Below, one piece after another: positions 19,636 through 30,100 of a stretch of DNA of 64,000 bases. The stretch's first letter is position 1, and each line of letters begins with the position of its first letter. This stretch comes from Gallionella capsiferriformans ES-2. Lineage in GTDB: Bacteria; Pseudomonadota; Gammaproteobacteria; Burkholderiales; Gallionellaceae. Both the position numbers and the translations under genes were made by a program. The notes beneath the pieces are model-generated. The model ran no database searches, was not told where the DNA came from, and saw only the letters and a list, made by a program, of their open reading frames with translations. The stretch is from the NCBI RefSeq assembly GCF_000145255.1, contig NC_014394.1, positions 62,001-126,000 on the forward strand, in the 5' to 3' direction.

Positions 19636-19775
19636 CACATGAAATACAAGCACACAGTGCGACCATATTTCATGGGAGGCCCCCTGCGGTTCTCGCGCTA
19701 CAGCTTGGGGTCAAACCCTGCTCCATCGTTACTCCTGCCAACTTCGTGCATTGCTGTTGCAAGCAGGTACATCTG

Positions 19776-19792
19776 TGCCCGATTTTGGTGCA
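19776..19792 (+). promoter_or_regulatory. Possible NtrC site upstream of the chemoreceptor gene
   Basis: TGCCCGATTTTGGTGCA has a perfect right arm (GGTGCA) and a left arm with the third position changed. It is centred about 84 bases upstream of the start predicted from the sigma-54 element at 19843. A much weaker dyad (TGCATTGCTGTTGCA, 19747-19761) lies 30 bases further up. Confidence 0.45.
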
Positions 19793-19842
19793 TGGCGCAG
19801 TCGGATCAATTAATTCCAGTTGGTTTTGTAAGGGTTTTTTAT

Positions 19843-19858
19843 TGGCATGATTATTGCT
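19843..19858 (+). promoter_or_regulatory. Sigma-54 promoter of the chemoreceptor-EAL gene pair
   Basis: TGGCATGATTATTGCT has GG at 19844-19845 and GC at 19856-19857, ten bases apart, with the favoured TTGC. Transcription would begin near 19868, 24 bases before the ATG at 19892. It shows that the in-frame ATG at 19847, which lies inside the promoter, is not the start. Confidence 0.75.
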
Positions 19859-19891
19859 TTAATTTTCGGTACACACAAAGGGGATACTGAC

Positions 19892-22042
19892 ATGTTAAAA
19901 AGCCAACAGATGAATTTGAGCAACAGCGAGCGATTCTGGCTTCCCTATTTTGGCAAGTGCGGCCGCTTGGCGATGGGGTGGGCCTGTTATCTAAATCAAT
20001 GGCGATATCCTATTCTCGAAGAAATCTTCGACTCCATTGCCACCACGCGGGTCCGAATTTTATCTGAATGGGCCGAGCAAAAGTGGTCAGCGCTCTCGGG
20101 TATGTCGGCGCAGATTGCGCACGACTGGCCAAAATTTGACGCAGAGCTACTTGCGGAAAATCTGCGCCTCGATGGCGACTTCACGGAATTATTCGTGATT
20201 AACGCTCAGGCTGTCACCTTGTATTCGAGTTGCCGGAGCAGAGTCGGAAAAAATGATCTGAACGCAAAAGCGGTCACGCTGGGGCTTGCCGGTAAATTTC
20301 TGCATGGCCCTTATCTTGACGCTGCAACCGGTGCTCTGGGCGCGAGCAGTTCGCGGTTTCACGATGCGGTGACGCTGATGTTTTACTACCCGCTGCAAAA
20401 AGACGGGGTGTTGCTCGGTGCGGTTTGCGGCCGGGTGCCGAACGATGTGCTGGGTGACTTGATTCAGCGTGAAGCCGGACATATTTTTCACGAGTCCGGG
20501 GATAACTATTTATTCATGGTGAAAGCGGGATTTGATACGGCAATCAAAGCGGGCACTGCGTTGTCCCGTTCCCGGTTCGAAGATGCTACTTTTAGTATGG
20601 GCGACAACTTAAAGCAAGGCGTGCGTACCGATTTCGGAGTCGTATCGGTTCGGAATCACACGGAATTTGAGCTGATCTTCAATGACCCTGCGACAGGTCA
20701 GTTGCATCCCGGCGTGCGGGAGACGATACGCTGTGGTCAGAATACGTTTGTGACCTATCCCGGCTATTCCGATTATCGCCATATTCCAGTGATAGGGCGC
20801 GGTATTACATTCACACTGCCGGGTTCCATAGATAGCTGGGGGATGATGTGCGAAGCCGACCTCGAGGAGGTGTATCGTTTCCGCAGTCTTAACTTCAGGA
20901 TGATGTCTGTTTATTTGGCTATGTGGGTTGCCATGATGGCCGTCATTTCAGGTATTGCACTGGCTTTCAAACCTGACGCGCAGGTGATGGCGAGTATTTG
21001 TTGCGGATTATTCTTAACCGGTGGTCTCGTGCTTCATCGCTTTGTTGCAAAACCTGTCGGGCAACGATTGCGCAGCATGGTGAGCGTGGTTCGGAATGTC
21101 GCGGAAGGGCATGGCAATCTGTCCCAGCGTCTGGACCGGGGCGATGCCAGTCGCGATGAAGCCGGGGTGTTGTCTCAATGGATCAATAGCCTGATTGATA
21201 ATATCGACCGCACGGTCGGCAACGTCAGACGTGGCACGGACGGCATGGTCAATAATCAGGCACACATGGATGTGCGTAACAAAGAGGCAACCGCCGCTAC
21301 AGGCGAAGTGCTGATCGCGGTGCAGGATATTTTGCAGGCGCTGGAAAAACAGATGAGTGACATTGACCTGGCAAATCTGACCACCAGCGAAATGCGGCAA
21401 GCCATGCAACTGGCAACCGATCGCGCTCGCGCGCAAGTCAGCATGGTGCAAAGCCGTACTCAGGATATCCGCGAATCGATCAAGGCGTCTTCGTTGCGTA
21501 TCCGCTCGCTGGGAGAGAGTACCGAAAAGATCGGTGAGATTGCTGAGGTCATCAAGGGCATTGCCGATCAGACTAATTTACTGGCGTTGAATGCAGCCAT
21601 TGAGGCCGCGCGTGCAGGTGAATTTGGCCGCGGTTTTTCAGTGGTCGCCGATGAAGTGCGTAAACTGGCTGAACGCACCAGCAGCGCGACACATGAAATC
21701 AATCTGATGATTGCATCCGTTCAGGACAAGGCGCGTGATGCGGTCGCCATTATGGAACACGGTGCGACCGGTATGGAGGAAGGGTTGCGGCTGGCAGAGG
21801 CCTCTGCTGCTGACAATTCTGGTTCTGCCGAGATTATTGAACGGATGTTTGCTACGATTTCACAGATATCGATGAGTGCAGCTGAAAGCGGGAGTAAAGT
21901 GCAAGGTGTGGCGCGTACGGCCGACTCGATGAGTGCTGCGGTGGGAGAATTGAATTTTGCCATTGCGAGCAATCGTGAAGGCACACAAAAGTTACGTCTG
22001 CTGGTTAATCAGTTCCAAATTACAGATGTTCACAATCAATAA
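19892..22042 (+). CDS. Methyl-accepting chemotaxis protein with N-terminal sensor and a single membrane hairpin
   Basis: A 716-residue chemoreceptor. Unusually, there is no membrane segment at the N-terminus: residues 1-335 form a soluble region, part of which (about 95-330) has a Cache/PAS-like alpha/beta look. Two hydrophobic segments follow at about 338-359 and 365-384, then a HAMP region and a full signalling domain with the hairpin tip ([48 protein letters not shown]). The layout resembles Aer, with the sensor on the cytoplasmic side. AAGGGGA precedes the ATG. Its sigma-54 promoter and place after amtB suggest taxis linked to nitrogen supply; the ligand is unknown. Confidence 0.9.
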   Translation: MLKSQQMNLSNSERFWLPYFGKCGRLAMGWACYLNQWRYPILEEIFDSIATTRVRILSEWAEQKWSALSGMSAQIAHDWPKFDAELLAENLRLDGDFTELFVINAQAVTLYSSCRSRVGKNDLNAKAVTLGLAGKFLHGPYLDAATGALGASSSRFHDAVTLMFYYPLQKDGVLLGAVCGRVPNDVLGDLIQREAGHIFHESGDNYLFMVKAGFDTAIKAGTALSRSRFEDATFSMGDNLKQGVRTDFGVVSVRNHTEFELIFNDPATGQLHPGVRETIRCGQNTFVTYPGYSDYRHIPVIGRGITFTLPGSIDSWGMMCEADLEEVYRFRSLNFRMMSVYLAMWVAMMAVISGIALAFKPDAQVMASICCGLFLTGGLVLHRFVAKPVGQRLRSMVSVVRNVAEGHGNLSQRLDRGDASRDEAGVLSQWINSLIDNIDRTVGNVRRGTDGMVNNQAHMDVRNKEATAATGEVLIAVQDILQALEKQMSDIDLANLTTSEMRQAMQLATDRARAQVSMVQSRTQDIRESIKASSLRIRSLGESTEKIGEIAEVIKGIADQTNLLALNAAIEAARAGEFGRGFSVVADEVRKLAERTSSATHEINLMIASVQDKARDAVAIMEHGATGMEEGLRLAEASAADNSGSAEIIERMFATISQISMSAAESGSKVQGVARTADSMSAAVGELNFAIASNREGTQKLRLLVNQFQITDVHNQ

Positions 22043-22048
22043 ATTAAG

Positions 22049-23278
22049 ATGAAGACACATAACTTTAACGCTGTTAACCAGCGGGTCAGTGGCAACACCG
22101 GACAGTTCCGCGATTACAGTATAGGCAGTGCATTTCAGCCCATTTTCAGTTTGTCACACAGAAATCCGGTCGGCTACGAAGCCCTGTGTCGTGCTAAAAA
22201 GAAGGATGGACTGCCGGTGTCGCCGCTCGCCTTGTTCGGGCAGGTCAAAGATGAGTCGGATAATGTGCTGCTCGACCGCTTATGCCGTGCCGTTCATGTG
22301 CAGAATTTCTCGAGATTTTCTGACACGTCGTGGATTTTTCTGAATGTCAATCCGCTGGTCACGGTCCTGGGCAAAAGTTATGGCTCGTTTTTTAAGGAGA
22401 TGCTCGATCAGAACGGCATTTCACCGAGTCAGGTGGTGGTCGAAATTTTGGAAAAAGGCATTTATGATGAATCGATCCTGTCGGCTGCGATTAACTACTA
22501 CAAGAATCTGGGCTGCCTGGTGGCAATCGATGATTTCGGTGCATCGCATTCCAACTTCGACCGGATTTGGAATATTCAGCCCGATATTGTGAAATTTGAT
22601 CGCTCAATTATCGTTCAGGCGGAATCGAGTGTCGTCGTGCGTAAAGCGTTGCCAAGTCTAGTCGGGTTAATTCAGGAGCTGGGCTGCATTGCCCTGATGG
22701 AAGGGGTTGAGACTGAGCAGCAGGCCTTGATCGCGATCGATTCAAATGTCGATCTGGTGCAGGGCTATTACTTTGGGTTTCCCCGCGAGCAATTGGTGGA
22801 AACGGACGACCCGAACAACATGCTGCTTAAGTTGCGCGGTAAACATATTGAGTTTTCTGCGTCGATCAGAACACGATACCGCGATGCAGTAGACCAGTGT
22901 CTGATCGAATTCAAAGCGATTTTACATACCCTCACTTCAGGGTGTGCTCCGCAAATGTTGGCTTGTGAGAAATTGCTCGCCTTGCCCAATGTGATGCGCG
23001 TTTACTTTTTGGATGAGGCCGGCTATCAGATTGGCGACAATATCCAGAAACAGCAGTCAGAGTATATCGATCCTCGTTATAAGCCGCTGGCCGAAGCGGC
23101 CGAGGCTAACTGGTCGAGACGCTATTATTTCAGGCAGGCCGTTTTAAATCCGGGAGAAATACAGATCACCCGCCCTTATCGCTCGCTGACCGGAAAAAGT
23201 CAGTGCATCACCATTTCTGCGCTGGTCAATACCCCCTGCGGGATGCTGGTTGCTTGTCTTGATCTGGATTGGTCATGA
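22049..23278 (+). CDS. EAL-domain c-di-GMP phosphodiesterase with C-terminal Cache/PAS-like domain
   Basis: A 409-residue protein starting 6 bases after the chemoreceptor stop, so probably co-transcribed. Residues 25-255 are an EAL domain with the key residues in place: YEALCR (Glu44), NVNPL, VVEILEKG, AIDDFGASHSN, VKFDRSI, EGVETEQQ and VQGYYFG; it looks catalytically competent. Residues about 280-409 (RYRDAVDQCLIEF... RVYFLDEAGYQIGDN... WSRRYYFRQAV... CLDLDW) look like the sensor domain of YkuI-type EAL proteins. It would lower c-di-GMP in response to a signal, presumably alongside the chemoreceptor. Confidence 0.88.
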   Translation: MKTHNFNAVNQRVSGNTGQFRDYSIGSAFQPIFSLSHRNPVGYEALCRAKKKDGLPVSPLALFGQVKDESDNVLLDRLCRAVHVQNFSRFSDTSWIFLNVNPLVTVLGKSYGSFFKEMLDQNGISPSQVVVEILEKGIYDESILSAAINYYKNLGCLVAIDDFGASHSNFDRIWNIQPDIVKFDRSIIVQAESSVVVRKALPSLVGLIQELGCIALMEGVETEQQALIAIDSNVDLVQGYYFGFPREQLVETDDPNNMLLKLRGKHIEFSASIRTRYRDAVDQCLIEFKAILHTLTSGCAPQMLACEKLLALPNVMRVYFLDEAGYQIGDNIQKQQSEYIDPRYKPLAEAAEANWSRRYYFRQAVLNPGEIQITRPYRSLTGKSQCITISALVNTPCGMLVACLDLDWS

Positions 23279-23284
23279 CCAATC
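23267..23284. promoter_or_regulatory. Perfect 18-bp palindrome at the end of the EAL gene
   Basis: GATTGGTCATGACCAATC is fully self-complementary and spans the EAL stop codon (TGA, 23276-23278), 38 bases before the histidine kinase start. A zero-loop palindrome is a better operator than a terminator. No T run follows. Confidence 0.45.
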
Positions 23285-23321
23285 TGGTTTAAACTAACGA
23301 GCAAACACGCTTGGAGTTGAT

Positions 23322-24851
23322 ATGGAACGCTTGGTAAATTTGAAACTTCGGCAACGCTTTGCCATTTTGATCTTTTGCGTGGTGGCGGGGTTTTTACTCT
23401 ACGGTCTGTGGTCGTTTAAGACGCTGGGTGAACTCAAGGTTAACGGTCCGATCTACAAGGAAATTGCACAAGGAAAAGATTTCGTTGCAGATATCCTGCC
23501 ACCGCCGGGGTACATCATTGAGTCGTATCTTGTGAGTTTGCAACTTGTCGAATGTGAGCCATCCGAACAAGCGCATTTGATTGAACGCTTGCTGAATTTA
23601 CAGCGTGAATACGTGAATCGACATGAGTTCTGGCAGAAACACCGCTTAGGTGATGAGTTGACTACGACGTTGCTGGCAGGGGCACATGAACCTGCTATGC
23701 GGTTTTACGCAGTTGTGTCCGATGAGTTCGTGCCTGCTTTGCTGCATGAAAACAGGCCTGCGGTGGTAGCGGCGATGAAAAAAATGAAATCGTCCTACGC
23801 GTTACATCGCGAGGCCATCGATCGCGCCGTCAAAATTGCCAGCCATCGTGTTGTGTTAGACGAGGCGCGAGCAAGCCAGCAAATAAATTTTGCGACGTAT
23901 TTAATGCTGTTTATTTTGGTTTGTACGGTCAGCCTGACGGTATTACTTGCGTATCTGATTTCGCGTTCCGTCATCGGTCCGTTGCAGAGTCTGCAACAGG
24001 CGATGAAAGACATCACAAATAGCGGTGACTTTTCACGCCGGCTGGTTGTCAGCAGCGATGATGAGGCAGGGGATACAGCACGAATATTTAATGAGTTGAT
24101 CGAAAGTGTTCAACTTGCCCATGTCGCAGCGGAGGCCGCCAGTCGTGCCAAGAGCGATTTTTTGGCCAATATGAGTCATGAAATTCGCACGCCGATGAAT
24201 TCCATTATCGGCTTTTCTGAGCTTGCGCTGGATAATCCCGATCCCAAGGATCAGCAGATATTTCTGTCACAAATTCTTGAGTCGTCAAACATGCTGCTGG
24301 GGATACTGAACGACATCCTTGATCTGTCAAAAATAGAATCAGGACGGATGATGCTCGATGTGGCCTCGTTTGATTTTGATGAGTTGTTAGGCAGTATCGA
24401 GCGGTCGTTTGCATTGCGCGCCCAAGAGGCGGGACTTGGGTTTACTTTGCTCCGGTTAGGTGAGTCAGGGCGGGTGTTTCTGGGTGATGTATTGCGCTTG
24501 CGGCAAATTTTGACCATCCTGCTCGGCAATGCCGTGAAATTTACATCGCAAGGAGAGACTTCGCTTGAAGTGAAGCAAATCCGTGTTCCTGACGGAAAAG
24601 TCAGGCTGGAATTTTCTATCCAGGATACCGGCATTGGTATGAGCGCTGAGACGATCAAAAACCTATTTCAGCCCTTCGTGCAGGCTGATAACTCTATAAC
24701 GCGGCGCTTTGGCGGAACAGGACTGGGGCTGGTGATTGCGCGTAATCTGGCACAGATGATGCATGGCCGAATTACGGTTGAAAGCCAGCTTGGCGTTGGG
24801 AGTGTATTCCGTTTTCAGGTCACACTGCTAGATGGACTAAGTGTATCGTAA
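23322..24851 (+). CDS. Membrane sensor histidine kinase
   Basis: A 509-residue kinase: transmembrane segment about 13-33, a helical periplasmic domain to about 190, second transmembrane segment about 191-213, HAMP to about 265, then HisKA with the phosphoacceptor His286 (FLANMSHEIRTPMNSIIGFSEL) and HATPase_c with N-box ILLGNAVKFT, QDTGIGM and GGTGLGLVIA. The HisKA type is that of hybrid kinases, yet there is no receiver or Hpt domain. No response regulator lies nearby. The periplasmic domain is clearly related to that of the next chemoreceptor (shared KVNGPIY, ADILPPP.Y.IESYLV), so both should sense the same kind of ligand. TTGGAG precedes the ATG. Confidence 0.92.
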   Translation: MERLVNLKLRQRFAILIFCVVAGFLLYGLWSFKTLGELKVNGPIYKEIAQGKDFVADILPPPGYIIESYLVSLQLVECEPSEQAHLIERLLNLQREYVNRHEFWQKHRLGDELTTTLLAGAHEPAMRFYAVVSDEFVPALLHENRPAVVAAMKKMKSSYALHREAIDRAVKIASHRVVLDEARASQQINFATYLMLFILVCTVSLTVLLAYLISRSVIGPLQSLQQAMKDITNSGDFSRRLVVSSDDEAGDTARIFNELIESVQLAHVAAEAASRAKSDFLANMSHEIRTPMNSIIGFSELALDNPDPKDQQIFLSQILESSNMLLGILNDILDLSKIESGRMMLDVASFDFDELLGSIERSFALRAQEAGLGFTLLRLGESGRVFLGDVLRLRQILTILLGNAVKFTSQGETSLEVKQIRVPDGKVRLEFSIQDTGIGMSAETIKNLFQPFVQADNSITRRFGGTGLGLVIARNLAQMMHGRITVESQLGVGSVFRFQVTLLDGLSVS

Positions 24852-24928
24852 TTTAAAGTTTTCCTTGATAATTGCCCCTATGGCATGATACTGCGGGATA
24901 GTGTGGTATCCGGTGTTTAATCAACGAA

Positions 24929-27148
24929 ATGAATCAGGTCTATATGAATAATTTATCTATGAAATCCAAGCTCTTTTTGTTGATTGGCATTTTCTCTTCG
25001 GGTTTTGTGCTTTCTGGTTTGTTTTTGTTGCTTACCCTGAATCAGGTCAAGGTAAACGGCCCGATTTATCAGGGTATCGTGCAGCAAAAAGATTTACTCG
25101 CAGACATCCTGCCGCCCCCGGAATATTTGATTGAGTCTTATCTGGTGACGCAGCAGATGTTTGTTGCGGATAAAGCGGGCTTGCCGACTTTGATTGATAA
25201 AAGCCGCGCGTTGTTAAAGGACTTTGACGATCGTTCTCAGTACTGGCAGCAGGGGCTTCCTGATGGCGACATTAAAGCGCTGATCGGCGGTGATGTTTAT
25301 AAGTCCGGTAAAGATTTTTTGACTTTACAGCAATCAAATCTCATTCCCGCTTTAATGGGTGGCGACCTGAAAACGGCTGACAGTTTGCGCCCGCAACTGG
25401 AACAAAAATATTTGCAGCATCGAATGGCAATTGACAAGCTGGTCGGGCTAGCAAGTGCTCAGGCAGGTATAGAAGAAGCACAAGCCAAAGAGCTGATCGC
25501 ATTTAAAACCATTGTTGCAACCGCGATTATTCTGGGCTTTTTATTGTTGGGTATCGTCATTTCGTTGCGGATTACTAAAAGCTTACTGAAGCAGTTGGGG
25601 GGGGAGCCGGCCTATGCGGTTGAGGTGGTTGAAAAAATCGCTAGCGGAGATCTTTCAGTCGAATTGGTTGTTGAAGCTGGGGACACCAGCAGCCTGCTCT
25701 ATTCCATGAAAATGATGCAGGACAGCTTGCGTAATATCGTCGCAGAAATCAAGAATATCGTGGAAGCGGCGGCGCAACGCGGCGATTTCAGTGTCAAGAT
25801 GACCCTGAACGGGAAGTCCGGCTATACCGAGGAGTTATCCTCCTTGCTCAACGACCTATCCGATGTATCCGAAACCGTATTGAATGATTTTATGCGCGTG
25901 ACAACCGCGCTGGCGAGTGGCGATTTATCGCAGACCATTACCCGTGATTATCCCGGGGTGTTCGGGCAGACTAAAAATGCGGTGAATAGCACGGTAGACG
26001 CGTTGACCAAGGTCGTTGCAGAAATTCAACAGGTTGTAGAAGCCGCCGCTGCTCAGGGTGACTTTAGCGTCAAAATGCAAATGCAGGGTAAGCTAGGCTT
26101 TGTACGTACCTTGGCTGAACTGCTCAACCAGTTGTCCACTGTTACTGATACGGGGCTGCGCGATGTGATGCGTGTCTCTCAAGCCCTGGCCGAAGGCGAT
26201 TTGACCCATAAGATCAGTGCGGATTATCCGGGCTTATTCGGTCAGACCAAGAGTTCTGTCAACGCAACCGTGGAAAACCTGAAGACGTTGGTAGGTGATA
26301 TCAAGGTGACGGTAGATTCGATTGAGACTGCCGCTAAAGAAATTGCGTCTGGTAATACGGATCTGTCACAACGTACTGAGGAGCAGGCATCCAGTCTCGA
26401 GAAAACGGCATCCAGCATGGAGCAAATTACCTCTACCGTGAAACAAAATGCGGATAATGCCCGACAAGCAAACCAATTGGCCCTGAGTGCCAGTACGATC
26501 GCTATTAAGGGAGGTGGCGTTGTAAATGATGTTGTAGATACCATGAGTGCGATCAATGCGTCATCTCGTAAAATCGTCGATATCATCAGCGTGATCGATG
26601 GCATTGCGTTTCAGACCAATATTCTGGCGTTAAATGCGGCGGTAGAGGCCGCACGGGCTGGTGAGCAGGGGCGTGGCTTTGCCGTTGTCGCAACGGAAGT
26701 CCGCACGCTTGCACAAAGGTCGGCTGCCGCGGCGAAAGAGATCAAAGAATTGATCAGCGACTCCGTTGACAAGGTCGAAACAGGGACGAAACTGGTTGAT
26801 AATGCCGGAAAAACAATGCAAGAGGTGGTCACTGCGGTTAAACGCGTTACCGATATTATGGCGGAAATTAGTGCCGCCTCGACCGAACAAAGTCAGGGTA
26901 TTGAGCAGGTTAATCAGGCAATCACCCAAATGGATCAAGTGACCCAGCAGAATGCAGCGCTCGTGGAAGAGGCTGCAGCCGCTGCGGAATCACTTGAAGA
27001 GGAGGCAAATAGCCTTGTGCGTTCCGTTAGCGTTTTTAAGATGGAATCGCAGCGTGCGAAAATTCCTGCCAGCACCGGCCTTGCAAAGCCTGCTAACAAG
27101 GTAGCTAAAGTGGTCGATAAAGCCGGTGACGAATGGCAGGAGTTTTAA
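24929..27148 (+). CDS. Poly-HAMP methyl-accepting chemotaxis protein
   Basis: A 739-residue chemoreceptor. Two transmembrane segments (about 15-37 and 190-210) flank a helical periplasmic domain akin to the histidine kinase just upstream. Several HAMP-like units follow (GDLSVEL, GDFSVKM, GDLSQTI, GDFSVKM, GDLTHKI, about 215-455), then a signalling domain ([46 protein letters not shown]). It ends with DEWQEF, resembling the xWxxF tether that docks CheR/CheB. The ATG at 24944, which has AGG upstream, is an alternative start. A run of eight G at 25597-25604 lies inside the coding region. Confidence 0.93.
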   Translation: MNQVYMNNLSMKSKLFLLIGIFSSGFVLSGLFLLLTLNQVKVNGPIYQGIVQQKDLLADILPPPEYLIESYLVTQQMFVADKAGLPTLIDKSRALLKDFDDRSQYWQQGLPDGDIKALIGGDVYKSGKDFLTLQQSNLIPALMGGDLKTADSLRPQLEQKYLQHRMAIDKLVGLASAQAGIEEAQAKELIAFKTIVATAIILGFLLLGIVISLRITKSLLKQLGGEPAYAVEVVEKIASGDLSVELVVEAGDTSSLLYSMKMMQDSLRNIVAEIKNIVEAAAQRGDFSVKMTLNGKSGYTEELSSLLNDLSDVSETVLNDFMRVTTALASGDLSQTITRDYPGVFGQTKNAVNSTVDALTKVVAEIQQVVEAAAAQGDFSVKMQMQGKLGFVRTLAELLNQLSTVTDTGLRDVMRVSQALAEGDLTHKISADYPGLFGQTKSSVNATVENLKTLVGDIKVTVDSIETAAKEIASGNTDLSQRTEEQASSLEKTASSMEQITSTVKQNADNARQANQLALSASTIAIKGGGVVNDVVDTMSAINASSRKIVDIISVIDGIAFQTNILALNAAVEAARAGEQGRGFAVVATEVRTLAQRSAAAAKEIKELISDSVDKVETGTKLVDNAGKTMQEVVTAVKRVTDIMAEISAASTEQSQGIEQVNQAITQMDQVTQQNAALVEEAAAAAESLEEEANSLVRSVSVFKMESQRAKIPASTGLAKPANKVAKVVDKAGDEWQEF

Positions 27149-27195
27149 CGTGTAATGACGAAGGGGGCGGCGGTTGAAGTTCACCCCCGCCGTTA

Positions 27196-30100
27196 TCATT
27201 GCTGCTGGTTTTGCTGCATCAATTCGCTCGGACTCTCTGGCATTCCTTCCATTGCCGGTTCGGGGGCGCGGCGCAGATCCAGCGTCAGCGGATAATCCGG
27301 GTTGCGTCCCTCGCGACGAACATGCAGTAAACCCGGTGTGTGACCGTGATTCCAAAACCGCGCAACGCGACGTGCCTCCGCTTCGTTGGCATTGACCGGG
27401 AACGTGTCATAGCTGCGTCCCCCCGGATGGACAACGTGATAAGTACACCCGCCAATTGAGCGTCCGCTCCAGCTGTCGACCAAATCAAATACGAGAGGCG
27501 CCTGTACTCCGATGGTGGGATGCAGACCGGACGGGGGCGCCCAGGCGCGATAGCGCACGGCAGCGACAAACTCCCCTCGCGTGCCGGTGCTTGTCATCGG
27601 CAGTGGCCGGCCATTGCAGGTCAGGATGTGCCGGTTGTCATTCATATTGCGCACTTTCACCTGCATGCGTTCGATGGAGGAGTCGACATAGCGTGCGGTG
27701 CCGCCGGCAGCGACTTCTTCGCCTAGCACATGCCAGGGTTCAATGGCCTGGCGCAGTTCAATTTCGATGCCGTGATATACCACTGTACCGAAGCGCGGGA
27801 AGCGAAATTCAAGGAATGGTGTGAACCATTCAAACTCAAAAGCGTAACCTGCACGCTGCAAATCAAGCACCACGTCTTTCATGTCCTGAGCTACGAAGTG
27901 CGGCAACATATAGCGATCATGCAGTTCGGTCCCCCAGCGGTTCAGACTGCCCTGATAGGGTTTTTGCCAGAAGCGTACTACCAGCGCGCGCAGCAGCAGC
28001 ATCTGCAGCAGCGACATCTGCGCATGCGGTGGCATCTCAAATCCTCTGAATTCCAGTAAGCCTAGGCGCCCGGTCGCACTGTCAGGCGAATAGAGCTTGT
28101 CGATGCAGAATTCTGCGCGGTGGGTGTTGCCGGACAAATCTACCAGCAGGTTGCGCAACAGGCGATCGACCAGCCACGGTTGCTCGCTTTCCGCGCCCGG
28201 TTTGAGATGCTCGGACATTTGCTGGAAGGCGATCTCCAATTCGTAAAGGCTTTCATGACGCGCCTCATCGACACGCGGTGCCTGACTGGTAGGCCCGATG
28301 AACATGCCGGAGAACAGATACGACAACGCCGGATGATGTTGCCAGTAAGTGATCAGGCTGGCGAGTATGTCCGGACGGCGCAGGCAGGGTGAATCGGCCG
28401 GCGTTGCGGCACCTAGCGTCACATGATTGCCGCCGCCGGTGCCGGTGTGACGACCGTCGAGCATGAATTTTTCTGCGCCCAGACGCGTTAGTCTAGCCGC
28501 TTCATAGAGAATTTGTGTGTTTTCGACCAGTTGCGCCCAACTCGAGCACGGATGAATGTTCACTTCGATGACGCCCGGATCGGGCGTGATGCGGAACGCT
28601 TTGACGCGCGGGTCGGCAGGCGGGGTATAGCCTTCAAGACGTACGGGCAGTTTCAGTGCGTTCGCGGTGGCTTCGATTGCACGGATTAGCGTGATGAAGT
28701 CTTCGAGTATAGGCACGGGCGGCAGGAAGAGGCACAATACGCCGGCACGGACTTCACAGCACAGCGCTGTATGGATGATTTCACGCGGGTCGTAACGCGC
28801 TTTGAGCGTTTGAAATTTCTTTTTTTCAGGGGGCGTGTCGGGTGCGTCAACGGTGCAATCGAACGGGTCCCGGCCAGAATCGGTGTCCTGGTCCTCAGGA
28901 GGCAGCCAAGGCAGGGAGTCTAAGGGCAGACGCAGTCCTAATGGTGAATCGCCTGCGATCAGATACAAGTGCTCGCGGCGCAGCGGCCAGGGGCTGGAGC
29001 GAAATCCGGCAGAAATCAGGCCCTTTTTGGCAAGCACAGGTTTGTTGGGCGGCAGCGCCTTGAGTGGCAACACGTAGCCCGCGGGTTCGCCAAGACCCTG
29101 CTCGAGCAAACGGGCGAGACGCCGCCGCTCATCGCTGTTTTTAAGGTCGGCGGTTAACGGATCCAGATTGTCCGGCCAGCGCAGTTCGTCGTTGATCACC
29201 TGGGCGACATCTTCAAAGGCCGTGATCACAAAGCGTTCATCCAGGGCTAACTCTTGTGTTAGACGTTGCATGAAGCGCTTTGCATCGGCTGTCTCGCGTG
29301 TTCCTTCTCCATCGGAGCTGACGAGCAGGCTGCGGTCATTCCACAGCGGTGTGCCGTCGGTGCGCCAGTAGCAGCCCAGTGCCCAGCGGGGTAACGGCTC
29401 ACCCGGATACCACTTCCCCTGACCGAAATGCAGCAAGGCACCCGGTGCATATTGCATCTGCATGCGCGTGAGCAGCTCGCCCGCAAGGGTTAGCTTCGTA
29501 TCCGACAAGGCCGTGAAATTCCACTCTGGTCCTTCCATATCGTCGATCGAGACAAAAGTGGGTTCGCCGCCCATGGTCAGGCGTACGTCATTTTTATCGA
29601 GCTCAACATCGACCTGATGACCCAGATCGAGGATCGCTTGCCATTGGGCTTCGCTGTAAGGCCGGGTGACCCGAGGATCTTCGTGAATGCGCGTCACCGA
29701 CATTGAAAATTCAAATTGGCTTTCACAGACTTCGGTGCCGCCGATGACCGGTGCCGCTGAGGAGGGCATTGCGGTACAGGCAAGCGGGATATGTCCTTCA
29801 CCGGCCAACAGGCCGGAGGTCGCATCAAGACCGATCCAGCCCGCCCCCGGAATGTACACTTCGGCCCAGGCATGCAGATCGGTGAAGTCATGAAGTGCAC
29901 CGGATGGCCCATCGAGCGCCTTAACATCCGCTTTGAGCTGGATCAGGTAACCTGAGGCAAAGCGCGCTGCCAATCCCAGATGGCGCAGCGTCTGCACCAA
30001 GAGCCAGGCGGAGTCGCGGCAGGAACCCAGTTTAAGTTCGAGCGTTTGCTCCGGCGTCTGAACACCGGCTTCTAGTCTGACAATATAGTTGATGTCGTCT

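Noticed and set aside
24881..24896. TGGCATGATACTGC-like sequence before the poly-HAMP chemoreceptor
   Set aside because: Only nine bases separate GG and GC, which breaks the sigma-54 spacing.
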